From assembly GCF_000332155.1 (NCBI RefSeq), contig NZ_KB235904.1:44648-108647 (forward strand): a stretch of 64,000 nt of DNA. Reading direction: 5' to 3'. The notes under the pieces are model-generated. The model saw nothing but the letters and a program-made list of their open reading frames with translations, did not search any database and was not told the DNA's origin. Both the position numbers and the translations under genes were made by a program. Positions within the stretch are counted from its first letter, which is position 1. Each line of letters begins with the position of its first letter. The stretch is from Kamptonema formosum PCC 6407. GTDB lineage: Bacteria > Cyanobacteriota > Cyanobacteriia > Cyanobacteriales > Microcoleaceae. Below, in pieces: positions 25,959 to 36,378 of this stretch.

Positions 25959-27317
25959 TTACCATTCCTGCAAGGCGATCGCGATTCCTTGTTTTAAATT
26001 TTGTCTGAGATTGTTTTGCTTTGCCAAGTTTTCTAATTGCTGGTAAGCTTGTTGAGGCGCTAGTTGTTTGAGCGCAGCTATGCAGTGAAGTCTGATGCTG
26101 CTATCTGCATCTGCTAACATTTCAATCAAAGGTTCTATTGCCTCCATATTTCCTAGTTGTCCTAATCCTAAAGCTATAGATTGTTTAATGTCTTCTATAA
26201 CTGCGGGTTCTCCCACTTTCAGGAAATCGATCAGAATCTCTGCGGCTTTAGCTTTTAAATTGGGCGTTTCGACTCGCCCCAAAATGGTAACAATTTCTTT
26301 TGTTAAGGCAGAAGGAAGAGGGAAGAAGGAAGAAGAATGAGAATTTATTTCTTTTGTTGGGTGGAGATTTACTTCTTTCTCTTGTAACTTATCTTCCTCA
26401 ATTAAAGCTTTTTGTAAATACTCTAAGCCAGTTTTTGTCTCCATCCAGCCTAAAGCGCGGATGGCTTCAATTTGTAAAGAAACTGGGGTTGTTGGAGATT
26501 GTAATAGCTCAAATAAGGTAGTTGCAGCCGTATCTGTTTTGATGCGTCCTAGTGCGATCGCGGCCGCTGAACAAACTTCTAACCGGATATCTTTAAGTAA
26601 CGGTTTGAGCAAGTTGACTAAATCGAATTCGCCGTCTAAGTAGGAACGCAAGCCTAAAGCGATCGCGGCTTCTTTTCTAACTGCTGTGGCTGGATCTTTT
26701 AGAGCTTCTACCAGTACCGGCGGAATACGGGAATCGTGAAAGCTGGACAGACCTTCAATTGCAGCAACACGCACCGAGGCAAGCCGATCGCCTGCTACAC
26801 TCAGCAAAGGCTCAATAGTCTCAGGCTGCCGAATTTGAGCGAGTGCGGATGTAGCAAACTGTCGGGAATCTTCCAGGGCCAAGAGATTTGTCAAAGATGC
26901 GATCGCGCTGGGGCCTAAACTAGCGAGGGTATCTGCGGCTATCGTACTTAATTCTTCGGTTTCAGAGGTTTTAAGAAGCTCTACTAGGGCCGCGATCGCT
27001 TCTGGCCGGTCGAAATTGCCCAAAATCCGGACTGCGAACCAGCGTTGTTCTAAGTCTGCATCTTCATCCTCGACAATGGCAATCAAAGGCGCGATCGCGA
27101 TCGTTCCCAGATTAGGTACTACCTTCGCAATTTCCCACCGATCTTGAAACTCTCCCCATGCTAAAACATCTAAAGCCAGAGTCAACAATTGCTGTACATC
27201 AGACGCAGAAGTTTCTAGTTTCTGATTGCCATTCCCCAATTGCTGCAAATATTGAGCTAGTAGCGACCAATTTCCCTGCTGAGCTGCTGCTTGTGCTTGC
27301 TCTAAAACATCAGACAT
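25959..27317 (-). CDS. HEAT-repeat protein
   Basis: 452 aa, cytoplasmic, no signal. About ten HEAT/PBS-lyase-like helical repeats: LAPLIAIVEDEDADLEQRWFAVRILG, AIAALVELLKTSETE, VRVAAIEGLSSFHDSR, TAVRKEAAIALGLRSY, LEVCSAAAIALGRIKTD, SIRLHCIAALKQLAP. A low-complexity insert (LHPTKEINSHSSSFFPLPS) near residue 320 coincides with a purine-rich repeat tract in the DNA. Such proteins include phycobilisome lyase-like scaffolds, but the catalytic E/F partnership with a phycobiliprotein operon is absent here, so a scaffold role is all that can be said. Confidence 0.85.
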   Translation of the reverse strand: MSDVLEQAQAAAQQGNWSLLAQYLQQLGNGNQKLETSASDVQQLLTLALDVLAWGEFQDRWEIAKVVPNLGTIAIAPLIAIVEDEDADLEQRWFAVRILGNFDRPEAIAALVELLKTSETEELSTIAADTLASLGPSAIASLTNLLALEDSRQFATSALAQIRQPETIEPLLSVAGDRLASVRVAAIEGLSSFHDSRIPPVLVEALKDPATAVRKEAAIALGLRSYLDGEFDLVNLLKPLLKDIRLEVCSAAAIALGRIKTDTAATTLFELLQSPTTPVSLQIEAIRALGWMETKTGLEYLQKALIEEDKLQEKEVNLHPTKEINSHSSSFFPLPSALTKEIVTILGRVETPNLKAKAAEILIDFLKVGEPAVIEDIKQSIALGLGQLGNMEAIEPLIEMLADADSSIRLHCIAALKQLAPQQAYQQLENLAKQNNLRQNLKQGIAIALQEW

Positions 27318-27442
27318 GATTTTAAGGGGCGTTTTCTTGAGGAGCTTAAATTAAGTTCAACTTATTTTAGTATATTTATGGCAATTCTCCTACTGTGGTA
27401 AAATGTAAACTAAGTATGAATTTAGATAGAGGTTAGTTGGCA

Positions 27443-27877
27443 ATGTCTCTGAATATTGAATTGTTGGAAGAAAGTTTTAATCGTATTAAACCAAACGCCC
27501 CAGAATTTGCCACCAGTTTCTACGATAATCTTTTTGCAGACTATCCTCACGTTAAACCCCTATTTGCTAATGCTAACATGGCAGAGCAAAAAAAGAAACT
27601 AATAGCTTCTTTAGTTCTGGTGATTCAAAATCTCCGTAAACCTGATGCCCTCACAGGTGCTCTTAAAGGCATGGGTGCTAGGCACGTCCAGTATGGCACT
27701 CTCCCAGAGCATTATCCCCTCGTTGGAGCCTCGATCCTGAAAACATTTGAATCTTACTTAGGCCCTGATTGGACACCAGAAGTGAAGCAGGCGTGGGTTG
27801 ATGCGTATGGGGCGATCGCTAACCTCATGCTCGAAGGTGCAGACTATCCCGAAGCAGTCCTGAAATTGCCTAACTGA
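27443..27877 (+). CDS. globin (bacterial haemoglobin/flavohaemoglobin-type domain)
   Basis: 144 aa single globin domain. NIELLEESFNRIKPNAPEFATSFYDNLFADYP contains Tyr B10 and is followed by VKPLF (CD1 Phe) and GARHVQYGTLPEHYPLVG, where the His of ARH is the proximal ligand; WTPEVKQAWVDAYGAI closes helix G/H. It resembles the globin domain of flavohaemoproteins but has no reductase. Likely O2 or NO binding in the cytoplasm. Start ATG at 27443, with TAGAGG 11 nt upstream. No operon partner. Confidence 0.92.
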   Translation: MSLNIELLEESFNRIKPNAPEFATSFYDNLFADYPHVKPLFANANMAEQKKKLIASLVLVIQNLRKPDALTGALKGMGARHVQYGTLPEHYPLVGASILKTFESYLGPDWTPEVKQAWVDAYGAIANLMLEGADYPEAVLKLPN

Positions 27878-27953
27878 AACCGAGCTGGTTCTTGGCAGCA
27901 AAACAAGCGAGTTTTGTATTAGGCTATTGCCTAAGCCCTAATTCGTAACTTAT

Positions 27954-28820
27954 ATGAAAAAAGCCCTGCTTTTAGTCAATCAACACGCCAGAAGCGGACA
28001 AAAGCTCTTGTCTCAAGCAACTAGGGAATTGCAAGCGTTAGGCTTTGAGCTGATCCAAGAATCCACAGATAGCCCCCACCACATCCCCGACGCAATCCGG
28101 CGCTACAAAAATCAAGTTGATTTAGTAATAGTTGGCGGCGGTGACGGTACCTTAAACGCAGCTATAGAAGGTTTAATTAACACTGACTTGCCATTAGGAA
28201 TTTTGCCTCTGGGAACTGCTAACGACTTAGCTCGTACTCTAGGGATTCCTACCTCTTTGCCCGAAGCTTGCCAAGTAATAGCAGCAGGTCAAATTCGTCG
28301 AATCGACTTGGGTTGGGTGAATGGAAAATACTTCTTTAACGTCGCAAGTTTGGGGCTGAGCGTACAAATTACGCAACGCCTAACTAAGGAAGTAAAGCGG
28401 CGTTGGGGAATTTTAGCTTATGCCGCAACTGCCTTACAAGTAATTTGGCAATCGCGGCCTTTTCGAGCCGAAATTCGCGTCAACAACCAATCAATTCGAG
28501 TAAAAACAATTCAAATTGCCATAGGAAACGGTCGCTATTACGGCGGTGGAATGACAGTTGCCGAGGATGCGACAATTGATGACCAGCGGCTAGATTTATA
28601 CAGTTTGGAAACTAAACATTGGTGGCAAATTGTCGCCTTGCTACCAGCAATGAGGCAAGGCAATCATGCTCTTTGGCCTGGAGTTCGGGCTTTGCACGGT
28701 CAAGAAATTGAGGTGCGTACTTCTAAATCTCGTCGCATCAATACAGATGGCGAAATCACAACTCACACCCCTGCTATATTTCGCGTTATCCCCAAAGCTC
28801 TGGCAGTTTTTGCTCCTTGA
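27954..28820 (+). CDS. YegS/BmrU-family lipid kinase (diacylglycerol kinase-like)
   Basis: 288 aa. DAG-kinase catalytic domain with VIVGGGDGTLNAAIEGL (nucleotide-binding GGDGT) and LPLGTANDLARTLGIP, then the C-terminal beta domain (IGNGRYYGGGMTVAEDATIDDQRLDLY, INTDGEI). Expected to phosphorylate a lipid or sphingoid-like substrate at the cytoplasmic membrane face. Complete at both ends. Convergent with the CHAT gene, 21 bp apart, with a single TTAACAG unit in between. Confidence 0.92.
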   Translation: MKKALLLVNQHARSGQKLLSQATRELQALGFELIQESTDSPHHIPDAIRRYKNQVDLVIVGGGDGTLNAAIEGLINTDLPLGILPLGTANDLARTLGIPTSLPEACQVIAAGQIRRIDLGWVNGKYFFNVASLGLSVQITQRLTKEVKRRWGILAYAATALQVIWQSRPFRAEIRVNNQSIRVKTIQIAIGNGRYYGGGMTVAEDATIDDQRLDLYSLETKHWWQIVALLPAMRQGNHALWPGVRALHGQEIEVRTSKSRRINTDGEITTHTPAIFRVIPKALAVFAP

Positions 28821-28841
28821 ATAAACGTTAACAGTTAACAA

Positions 28842-31478
28842 TTACCAAGGACTACCAATCATCATAAAAGCTGACCAATAATAAGGATGAGTTAAATTGG
28901 GATTTTCTGCACCTATTAGTTCTCGTGGTAAAGCGATGCTACCCCTAGAAGCCTTAACAGAGGTAGAAACACGACTCAAAATTCCTGAGTCAATCCGTAT
29001 GTCACCTTCGAGCATTGCTATCTGTGCCTGCCTTAAGGCTTCTGCTTTAATTGGTGCTATTTTTAACTGATGATAAAACTCACTCATTAAAGCTAAAGTT
29101 CCTCGATCTGATACATACCATAAACTCGCTAGCGCTGACTTTACACCTGCTTGAAATGCCAAACCTGCAAAACCTAGTTCGATTTCTTCATCTCCCAATG
29201 CAGTCCGACAAGAACTGAGTACCAGTAACTCTACAGGAGGATTATTCCACCCTAACTGCCGCAATTGATCCAAATGTAATTTTGTATCCCATAATTGAAT
29301 ATATGAATTGCCAGCAGCACCAGGATTAAATTCTCCATGAGTTGCTAAATGAATAATTTGATAAGGCTGTTTATTGCGCTGAAGTTTAAGATTTTCTAGA
29401 GTAAATTCTTGATTGAGAAAAGATTTACCAGGCCATAAGTTACCTACAATTGTAGATAATTCTATAGGGACAGCCGGTAGAGGACTCAGGTCTTTAAATT
29501 CTGAGGCTCCCATTGCCAGTACAGAGGCATTTTTTAGGGATTGATAACGAGTATCAGTTAAGCTCAGGCTGGGGATGAGGCTGAAACTGTACTTTTGAAT
29601 TAAAAACTGTTTGCCGTCATGTAAAGCTGCTAGCGGAAGAGAGCGCAAGCCTCCATCCATTGAAAATAATATGGTGTTGATGCCATCAGCCTCTAATGCT
29701 GCTTCTAAGGGTAAAATTAGCCATTGATAGAGTTGTTGAGCAGATTCTAAATAGCTCTTAGTATTGACTTTTCTGGGGTTAGTAATTTCTGAGCGAAATT
29801 CTCTGGCTACCGCTAACAATTTCTGGCGGTTAGCTTCTGGTATAGTTTTACGAATAGGTGTCCCTTTGGGCGTAAATAATACTAGCTCTAATTGTTCTGG
29901 AAAAGCAGTTACATAAACAATTGCAGAACGATTCCCGGTTTGAGCGGTAATTTTTCCCAAGGTGTCTCGGATAGTTTGCGGCGTGACTTTGCTGTTAAGA
30001 AGATTATCGCCAAATCGATCGGAAAATTCTAGTTCTCGGCTTAACACAATCGGCATTTCCGTTGGAATAGCATTAACCATCGCCGCACCATTATTACTAG
30101 GATTTAGTCTCATCATTTCTCCGGTTTTAGGTGGAGAACGGAAATCTAGACGGTGTATAGGGAAGTCACTATTAGGAGGTGTTAGGATTTGTCTACCAGG
30201 TGTTCCGCTTGGCAACATTCTGATGTCAATATTGCTGGGATTCAATGGCAGAAATGGCATCGCACTTAAGCTTGAGAAATTATCGGGAATAGAGGGAAAG
30301 AACTGTGCTTGAGACGTAGGCATTCCACCACCAGTAATTATCGGTAATGTTGCACTTGATAATAATATTGGAAGCGGCGGAGAGACTGAAGAGTTAATAT
30401 TATTGTTAAATATATTATTATCAAATATTGGAACTGTAACCGCTGCTTTCAAGTTAGTTTCTATTACGGAATTATCGTTGATTGAGGGGATTTCAATCTC
30501 TGATAATAAGGGAAAATCGCTATTGATTTGGCTCAAGTTGTTAGGTGGGAGTAGTACCACTTGCCCCCGATTATTAACAATCACATTCTCGGCGTTTTCT
30601 TGACTGCCACCTGTGAGCAATTTGGGCAAGTTAGCGGGGGTGAGAAAATTGCGATTAGATGATAGGGGAGACTTTTCTGTAAATGGCACTTCCAAATTTA
30701 ATAGATGTCTGGGTTGGCTAATACGGACAACATTTTCGCCTGGTACACTAGCAACGGTAATGTTGCCATTGGGAGCTTGCAATTGTCCATTATTAATCGG
30801 GAAGCGGCTCAAAAGAGTTAAATTTTGCCCCGATTCTACTGCCAAAATACCATTGTTAATAATAAAACTAGAGGATGTTGCCGGAAATGAAAAAATATTT
30901 GGTGTTCCTATTAAGGAAGAGTAATCATTAGGGCCGCCGGCATTAAACCAGCCCGTATTAAAGCCGATACCAGCAGCCGTTGTAGCTGTAAAATCTGCTG
31001 GTACGTTCAAGCGGGCATTAGCACCAAAGATAATCCCAGAAGGGTTCATTAAAAATAGATTAGAATTGCCACCTGTAACCGAAATCAAGCCGTTAATTAA
31101 AGAGGGATTACCACCAACAACGCGACCGAGTATATTCTGAATGGATGGATTAGTCAGAAAGTTAGCTATCTGGTTTTCATTTAAGCCAAATTGCTGAAAA
31201 CTGTGGAAAAGATTAGCCCCATCTCCAGATAATTTACCGCCGCTGATATCGAGGCGATTTCCGTTAGGACTAACAATGGTTCCGGTGCCGTCGTTAGCAG
31301 GTACTATAGGTTGACCTAGTGCAATTTTAGAGAATAATAATGATTCTAAAGTTGGCAAAAATAAACCACAAAACCAGAATAATACTATTAGTCTATATTT
31401 GGTTTTAACTGTGCTTAATAATCCTTTAACTGCTAGCATTTGAGCGGGTTTCCTGGGTAGTAATTTCTTGGGTTGCAT
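28842..31478 (-). CDS. two-partner-secretion domain + CHAT (caspase-like) protein
   Basis: 878 aa. An N-terminal signal ([21 protein letters not shown]) is followed by a filamentous-haemagglutinin TPS domain (residues about 60-260: [54 protein letters not shown]), a low-complexity linker rich in Pro/Asn/Ser, and a CHAT domain (about 460-878) with HLATHGEF (His ~714) and [12 protein letters not shown] (Cys ~757), the caspase-type dyad. The frame opens at a TTG at 31496, but the first ATG is 31478, 7 bp after the cyclase stop. So the gene is coupled to the adenylate cyclase upstream. No TpsB transporter lies in the window. Predicted surface or secreted cysteine peptidase; unproven. Confidence 0.9.
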   Translation of the reverse strand: MQPKKLLPRKPAQMLAVKGLLSTVKTKYRLIVLFWFCGLFLPTLESLLFSKIALGQPIVPANDGTGTIVSPNGNRLDISGGKLSGDGANLFHSFQQFGLNENQIANFLTNPSIQNILGRVVGGNPSLINGLISVTGGNSNLFLMNPSGIIFGANARLNVPADFTATTAAGIGFNTGWFNAGGPNDYSSLIGTPNIFSFPATSSSFIINNGILAVESGQNLTLLSRFPINNGQLQAPNGNITVASVPGENVVRISQPRHLLNLEVPFTEKSPLSSNRNFLTPANLPKLLTGGSQENAENVIVNNRGQVVLLPPNNLSQINSDFPLLSEIEIPSINDNSVIETNLKAAVTVPIFDNNIFNNNINSSVSPPLPILLSSATLPIITGGGMPTSQAQFFPSIPDNFSSLSAMPFLPLNPSNIDIRMLPSGTPGRQILTPPNSDFPIHRLDFRSPPKTGEMMRLNPSNNGAAMVNAIPTEMPIVLSRELEFSDRFGDNLLNSKVTPQTIRDTLGKITAQTGNRSAIVYVTAFPEQLELVLFTPKGTPIRKTIPEANRQKLLAVAREFRSEITNPRKVNTKSYLESAQQLYQWLILPLEAALEADGINTILFSMDGGLRSLPLAALHDGKQFLIQKYSFSLIPSLSLTDTRYQSLKNASVLAMGASEFKDLSPLPAVPIELSTIVGNLWPGKSFLNQEFTLENLKLQRNKQPYQIIHLATHGEFNPGAAGNSYIQLWDTKLHLDQLRQLGWNNPPVELLVLSSCRTALGDEEIELGFAGLAFQAGVKSALASLWYVSDRGTLALMSEFYHQLKIAPIKAEALRQAQIAMLEGDIRIDSGILSRVSTSVKASRGSIALPRELIGAENPNLTHPYYWSAFMMIGSPW

Positions 31479-31485
31479 AAATATT

Positions 31486-33198
31486 TTATTTTTCAATTCT
31501 GGGGCAATCTTCGCGCAAATTACTTACAACAACATTCTGATTTTCAGTGAGATGTTGATCGCTGATTTTACCCTTAAGCAAGTAAGTGATCATTTCCCCT
31601 TTACCTTTGATTTCAATTAAACCCCGCTGCTCTAGCCAGTATTTATCTCGCAAATAGTGGTAAGTTGCTTCTGTGATTTGAATCCCTCCTACAATGCCAT
31701 GAGATTCCATGCGACTAGCTATATTTACAGTATCGCCCCACAGATCGTAAATAAATTTTTTTGTGCCAATTACGCCAGCCACTACCGAACCCGTATTGAT
31801 GCCGATTCTGATACTAAATGCGTCGTTGTGCTTTTCATTAAAACGGATGATTGCTTGCTGCATATCCAAAGCCATATTTGCAATCGCTTCTGCATGATCT
31901 TTTCGGGGATTAGGAAGTCCACCAACTACCATGTAAGCGTCACCAATTGTTTTGATTTTCTCCAAACCGTGCTGCATTGCTAAGAAATCAAAAGACGAAA
32001 ATATTTCATTGAGTAATTTGACTAATTCTGTTGCTGAAATTCGAGAAGAAAGCTTGGTAAAACCAGCGATGTCTGCAAACAAAACTGTTACGTTTTCAAA
32101 AGTGTCGGCAATAGTCCCTGGTTCCCGTTTCAGGCGATCTGCGATTGCTTTTGGCAAGACATTGAGCAGCAACCGTTCAGACTTTTCCTGTTCAATTTCC
32201 AATTGTTCTAAGGCAGACTGAAACGCATTTCTAATCGCTAAAGCTAGTGCGACTGTTGCTACCGCAGATGCTCCTAGTAGTACTGCTGCGCCTATACTTG
32301 TCAGATTAATTTGATACCGCGCTCGTTCCACTTCTTCTGTCGCCACAATTAGTAATTTATCGGAAACTGCGGTAGTTTGCTCATCAAAAGTATCGCTAAT
32401 TTTACGAATGTCGCGATCGAGAGCAGCTAGTTCTTTAGATTCCAATTCATAACTGCCGAGATAGCGTTGTGCCTGCTCTTTTTGGGAAATATCTAATTTT
32501 GGGGAGCGACGAATTGCCTCACGTAGGGTGATAACTGCCTCAAAGAGCGATCGCCTTTCCAGTTCCGATCGTTTGAGTAAATATTCCTTTTCTAAAGCCT
32601 GCATTCGGTTATACAAAGCAATTAATTCTGGTTCGCTAGCTAGTTGAAGAGTATCGCGCAATAATTCAGACTTGCGATCGGCCCTTGCCAGTACGCCTGT
32701 CTGATCTTCACCTAACATCCCTACTAATCCCACTGTCTCTCTAAAATTGTCGCTGTAATGCCTCACTTTTTCCTCATATTCCACCAATTCTGGATTAGTG
32801 CGGCGGAACCCCTCACTCGCATCTTCACTGGTAAGTAATTTTTGCAATTCGTCGCGAATTTGTAGAACTTTTAGTATCTGTTCATCGTGGGGTTCTGCGT
32901 AATCTTGCCGCGCTTTTTCAAAACCAATTATTGACCACTGGCGAAAGAATTCTGTTTCTTTTCGGCGTGCTTGTGCTAAATTTTTGTTCATCTCAAACAC
33001 TAACCGCTGAATTTTAATACTTGTCACCATAGCCGATTCGGTTTTATTGCGGACAATGCTGAGAGAAAAAAGCCCAGTTAGAGCTACTGTGCCAATTAAC
33101 AACAATTGAGCGCTAGAAGCTAACCTAAACTTGCGAGTTATACTGCGTTTGCTCCAGGTTTTAGTGAGCTTTTCCCTAATATTTGTTAAATTAGTCAA
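31486..33198 (-). CDS. membrane-bound class III adenylate cyclase
   Basis: 570 aa. Residues about 26-48 and 300-322 are membrane helices around a helical extracytoplasmic sensor (repeated Leu/Glu helices, no named fold). A signalling helix [15 protein letters not shown] leads to the catalytic domain: FADIAGFT and IKTIGDAYM (metal Asp residues), [24 protein letters not shown] with the adenine-selecting Lys/Asp pattern (EKIK, YDLWGD), and Asn/Arg transition-state residues. Hence cAMP rather than cGMP is predicted. The start is TTG at 33198: GGAGG lies at 33207-33211 with 8-nt spacing and no ATG is near. First gene of a two-gene operon with the TPS-CHAT gene. Confidence 0.92.
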   Translation of the reverse strand: MTNLTNIREKLTKTWSKRSITRKFRLASSAQLLLIGTVALTGLFSLSIVRNKTESAMVTSIKIQRLVFEMNKNLAQARRKETEFFRQWSIIGFEKARQDYAEPHDEQILKVLQIRDELQKLLTSEDASEGFRRTNPELVEYEEKVRHYSDNFRETVGLVGMLGEDQTGVLARADRKSELLRDTLQLASEPELIALYNRMQALEKEYLLKRSELERRSLFEAVITLREAIRRSPKLDISQKEQAQRYLGSYELESKELAALDRDIRKISDTFDEQTTAVSDKLLIVATEEVERARYQINLTSIGAAVLLGASAVATVALALAIRNAFQSALEQLEIEQEKSERLLLNVLPKAIADRLKREPGTIADTFENVTVLFADIAGFTKLSSRISATELVKLLNEIFSSFDFLAMQHGLEKIKTIGDAYMVVGGLPNPRKDHAEAIANMALDMQQAIIRFNEKHNDAFSIRIGINTGSVVAGVIGTKKFIYDLWGDTVNIASRMESHGIVGGIQITEATYHYLRDKYWLEQRGLIEIKGKGEMITYLLKGKISDQHLTENQNVVVSNLREDCPRIEK

Positions 33199-33216
33199 TT
33201 TGAGTTCCTCCCAGCG

Positions 33217-33387
33217 CTAACTGCTTTGTGCTATGACACCGAGTGCTGGAGTTCGCACCCAAAATTGTCGGCTGCGATCGCTTGGCAGGTTAATGCCGAG
33301 CTTGTCTCTCCAGTAGCGGAGGCATTTATTTTCCATCAATAGCGCTGTCGGGATTGCCTGAGTGAGGCAACAGTGGAGCCTTTTCAT
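33217..33387 (-). CDS. possible 56-aa leader ORF upstream of adenylate cyclase
   Basis: ATG at 33387 (ATAGA-ATG, AGGG upstream) opens 56 codons: MKRLHCCLTQAIPTALL, then ENKCLRYWRDKLG and ending ALGVIAQSS. The stop lies 18 bp before the cyclase TTG, with the GGAGG ribosome site in between, so a coupled leader ORF is plausible. Composition (Trp, Tyr, Cys) looks protein-like and there is an internal ATG at 33336. No family recognised. Could equally be a chance frame in a long leader RNA. Confidence 0.35.
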   Translation of the reverse strand: MKRLHCCLTQAIPTALLMENKCLRYWRDKLGINLPSDRSRQFWVRTPALGVIAQSS

Positions 33388-33643
33388 TCTATGCACCCTG
33401 TTTTTGAGTCTCCCAACGGAGGTTGAGAAAGGCTGAACTCTATGATAACACTAGAGCCTGCCCTCTGAGGGGATAATATCCCTGATGGTCACGCCAATGA
33501 GGGGGGACAGGCATGAGGAGAATGGGAGAGCGGAGGTGGTGAGCGATCGGTTATTAGTTTTTTAATAATAGTTTTAAGTAAAAAATCCACAGCAAAATCA
33601 TCAGTTTTTACACTGTTTTTTATGTGCGCGTGTGCAAATTTAT
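33388..33643. other. intergenic region between cruP-like gene and leader ORF
   Basis: 256 bp with GAGGGGATAATATCCCT and GCCTGCCCTCTGAGGG partial palindromes. The promoter of the cyclase operon is expected on the minus strand here. No further ORF. Confidence 0.4.
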
Positions 33644-35266
33644 TTACTCTTCAGTCGATAATTTATAATCAATTCCTGCACCGTATTGCCATGATTCAAT
33701 CCATCGATGATAGTAGTACTGTTGAAATGGCGATAATGTTTTAATACCAGGTTCTAATTTATGCCCCAAGGAATATAATCCTGTGTAAACTCCCAAGTTT
33801 ATATAATGAATCGTCCAATCTAACAAGTTTCCTATCCCTACTTGAGGAATGACTTTAATTACTACTCCCGGATGAGCGATCGCAGTTTTAAATAGAGTCT
33901 TCGATAAAGCACTAAATTGAACTATATCTTGAAGAAATGGTTTGAGGACAGGTTCTCCTAACTCTTCCATAACCTGAAATACCCCTGCCAACAATTGATT
34001 AATCTGATTTGGGTCAATATTCTGGTTGATAACAGCACTCATGGAGCGTTGAAATAGCCAAGTTACTGATAGATTTGGCTGATAAGGTTGCAGTATAGCT
34101 AGAGCATTTTGGCTGAGCAGATCGATTTCTAAGGCTTCCTGAATGCCTTGGGTTAAGCGTTTGAGGTGGCGAACCATTGCCCCAAAACCACCGAAGCTGA
34201 GAGGAGATTGGCTACCACTGCTATCTCCAATGGGGAGGATGCGATCCCAGGGCATTTTTAGAGGGCTTTGACGATAGCATGGAAAAAATCCGTAGAGCGC
34301 TCTTTGGAAGTTTAGCTGGTTAATTTCGACGTTTTGATATGTCGGTAATAAGCTCAAGTATTCTTCAAATAATGTTTCTAAACTAAATCGCTCTGGATGA
34401 GCATCTACGTAGGTAAATAAGTAGGTTGTGCGGCCATCTCGTGCCGGGAATGCCTCCCAAAAATATTGGCATTGGTTTTGCATAGGTGTGAAAGATGCAA
34501 ATAAGTCGCCTGTATCATTTTTGGGAAATCCTTGAGCGCAACTACCAACAACTAAGCAGACAGCATCGGGTTTTTGTCCTTGTCGCGCTTGTTGGACTAT
34601 GGGAGAAAAATGCCCCATTGCATCTAATAACAATCTAGTTTTAAATATATTAGGGGGGGCTGATTGCGAGCTTAAATTATCTGTACTTTCCACCAGTTTT
34701 TCTGCTGAACTTACCCCGACAGATACTGCAATGCCATCGGGATGAATTATTGCTGCCTCAAAAGGAGTATTTTCAAATAGTTGACCGCCTGCTTGGATAA
34801 ATTTTATTTTCAGGGTTTCCAAGAGGTAAACTGGGTCTATGCCGATGTTAAGAACGCCTTGTACGAAGATATCAGGAGTATTGGGAAAACTGATACGAGC
34901 AGGATTGTATTCGGTTGCGATCGCATTTTCTAATTCTTCAGGTGACAATAAATTTAGTTCTATAAATACGTCTAATTCTTGGCGAGAAATGTTCCATTCT
35001 TGCTCTCGCCCCCGTAGAGTGCCGCGTTCGAGTAAGGCAATACGCCAACCACGCATAGCTAAGGCCGTGCCTATTAAGATTCCCAAGGTACCACCGCTGA
35101 TAACGACATCATAATCGATGGTTCCGAGGGATGAGGAATTGTGTGTTACAACTTGAGGAATGGGTGTGATTTCTTGTCTGAGTTTTTGCCAGATTAGATC
35201 GGTTTTTCGTAAGTTATTGAGAGCATTTCCTGGGAGTTGGGAGAGGATTTCTTCAGTTAAGGTCAT
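33644..35266 (-). CDS. cruP: CruA/CruP-family FAD flavoprotein (lycopene cyclase family)
   Basis: 540 aa. A Rossmann FAD site YDVVISGGTLGILIGTALAMRGWRIALLERG begins near residue 52, followed by the family signature RGREQEWNISRQELD, EYNPARISF and NIGIDPVYLLETLK, then a membrane-associated C-terminal half (GDSSGSQSPLSFGGFGAMVRHLKR). CruA cyclises lycopene; CruP is its paralogue, linked to oxidative-stress control of carotenoids in plants. The RGREQEW pattern and length fit CruP better, but I cannot exclude CruA without an alignment. Start ATG of MTLTEEILSQLPG; no operon partner. Confidence 0.8.
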   Translation of the reverse strand: MTLTEEILSQLPGNALNNLRKTDLIWQKLRQEITPIPQVVTHNSSSLGTIDYDVVISGGTLGILIGTALAMRGWRIALLERGTLRGREQEWNISRQELDVFIELNLLSPEELENAIATEYNPARISFPNTPDIFVQGVLNIGIDPVYLLETLKIKFIQAGGQLFENTPFEAAIIHPDGIAVSVGVSSAEKLVESTDNLSSQSAPPNIFKTRLLLDAMGHFSPIVQQARQGQKPDAVCLVVGSCAQGFPKNDTGDLFASFTPMQNQCQYFWEAFPARDGRTTYLFTYVDAHPERFSLETLFEEYLSLLPTYQNVEINQLNFQRALYGFFPCYRQSPLKMPWDRILPIGDSSGSQSPLSFGGFGAMVRHLKRLTQGIQEALEIDLLSQNALAILQPYQPNLSVTWLFQRSMSAVINQNIDPNQINQLLAGVFQVMEELGEPVLKPFLQDIVQFSALSKTLFKTAIAHPGVVIKVIPQVGIGNLLDWTIHYINLGVYTGLYSLGHKLEPGIKTLSPFQQYYYHRWIESWQYGAGIDYKLSTEE

Positions 35267-35315
35267 GAGAGTTAAATTATATTGTACTTATAAAATAGGT
35301 AGCTTATTATTTCTT

Positions 35316-35358
35316 AGTCCGCCCTTCACTGCGTTTTACAAGTAAACTATGGCGGACT
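35316..35358. repeat. AGTCCGCC/GGCGGACT inverted repeat
   Basis: AGTCCGCC at 35316-35323 pairs with GGCGGACT at 35351-35358. The flanking TTATTTCTTAGTCCGC is shared with the repeats at 7815-7874 and 53071-53131. Confidence 0.6.
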
Positions 35359-35398
35359 TAATTTTGATAGTAGCTATGACAACGACGTAGCGATAGAC

Positions 35399-35833
35399 CT
35401 AATCCTCATAATAAGTAAGAAAATTATCAGGAACTAAGCGTAATTCACCCGATTTAAACCGCTCAATTGGCATCCAAAGAGCAGTTTTTTCTCGCTTTCC
35501 TTCGGCAAAAACTAAACTCTCTAATTGATAAAACTTCGGGTCAGCAAAGTCGCATTGATAAAGTTGAATTAACTCATGTCCCGGCTTACCATTGAATTCA
35601 AATATACTCTCAATACAGCCGAGATATTTGATATTTGTTAATTCTGCTTGAATTTCCTCTTGAAATTCCCGTTCTAGAGCATCGCGGCTATATTCCCCGA
35701 AGTCAACGCCGCCACCCATAACGCGATAAAATGTTTCTTGTTTCACTGGGTCGTAGCCTTCGGAGAGGAAGATGCGATTGCCATCTTTAATTAATCCCAA
35801 AGCTAGAACGCGGATTTCACCTTGTTTGTGCAT
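35399..35833 (-). CDS. Nudix hydrolase
   Basis: 144 aa. The Nudix box is present: GGVDFGEYSRDALEREFQEEIQAEL (Gx5Ex7REuxEExGu pattern, with Q-E-E-I and no final Gly). The start MHKQGEIRVLALGLIKDGNRIFLSEGYD is the usual beta-grasp beginning of small Nudix proteins. It hydrolyses a nucleoside-diphosphate-linked substrate that cannot be named from sequence. Co-directional with the DUF3531 and TPR genes upstream, separated by 81 bp with ATTGGTA repeats. Confidence 0.9.
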   Translation of the reverse strand: MHKQGEIRVLALGLIKDGNRIFLSEGYDPVKQETFYRVMGGGVDFGEYSRDALEREFQEEIQAELTNIKYLGCIESIFEFNGKPGHELIQLYQCDFADPKFYQLESLVFAEGKREKTALWMPIERFKSGELRLVPDNFLTYYED

Positions 35834-35914
35834 AATTTGGTAATTGGTAATTGGTAATTGGTAAATTAATTTGTAGGGAAATTGCCAATAAAAGCTATTG
35901 GCAATTATTAGCTG

Positions 35915-36367
35915 TTAATTCTCGTAGGCTAGAGTAGACTTGCGAGCGTCTTTTTCAACTTGCCAGTCTTCATTTTCACCGCCGATAATCAATTTTTCAA
36001 TCGCCACAAATTCCTTACTAAGTTGTGTGAAAACATTGATGAGAATATCTAGACCTAGAGCATCGCTTGTTCCTAAATCTAACCAACAACGCGCCCACAA
36101 TCCCTCATACTCTACATCGCCCATATTGTGCATCAATGCCATCATGCTACTATCAGCCATATTGGTATCATAATTCAGGTAGCTGATATCTACTCCGACA
36201 TCGTTCACTTGCAGATTTTCTGCATTGAATCCTCCTAGTTTTCCTAAAAAAAACCAGGAATCTAACACTTCTTCAATGTACTGCTTTTCGCCATTTGAAG
36301 GCACTGTGCTGAACTTAAGCCATATCCACAGATCGAAGGGGTCAAACTCGCGAAATTGTACTTCCAT
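35915..36367 (-). CDS. DUF3531-family protein
   Basis: 150 aa. MEVQFREFDPFDLWIWLKFSTVPS is the typical beginning of DUF3531, found in cyanobacteria and plant plastids. Acidic protein with no membrane segment; function unknown. Start set at the ATG at 36367; the frame opens three codons earlier (MTF). It lies 11 bp after the TPR gene stop, so the two may be co-transcribed. Confidence 0.82.
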   Translation of the reverse strand: MEVQFREFDPFDLWIWLKFSTVPSNGEKQYIEEVLDSWFFLGKLGGFNAENLQVNDVGVDISYLNYDTNMADSSMMALMHNMGDVEYEGLWARCWLDLGTSDALGLDILINVFTQLSKEFVAIEKLIIGGENEDWQVEKDARKSTLAYEN

Positions 36368-36378
36368 GAATGTCAATT

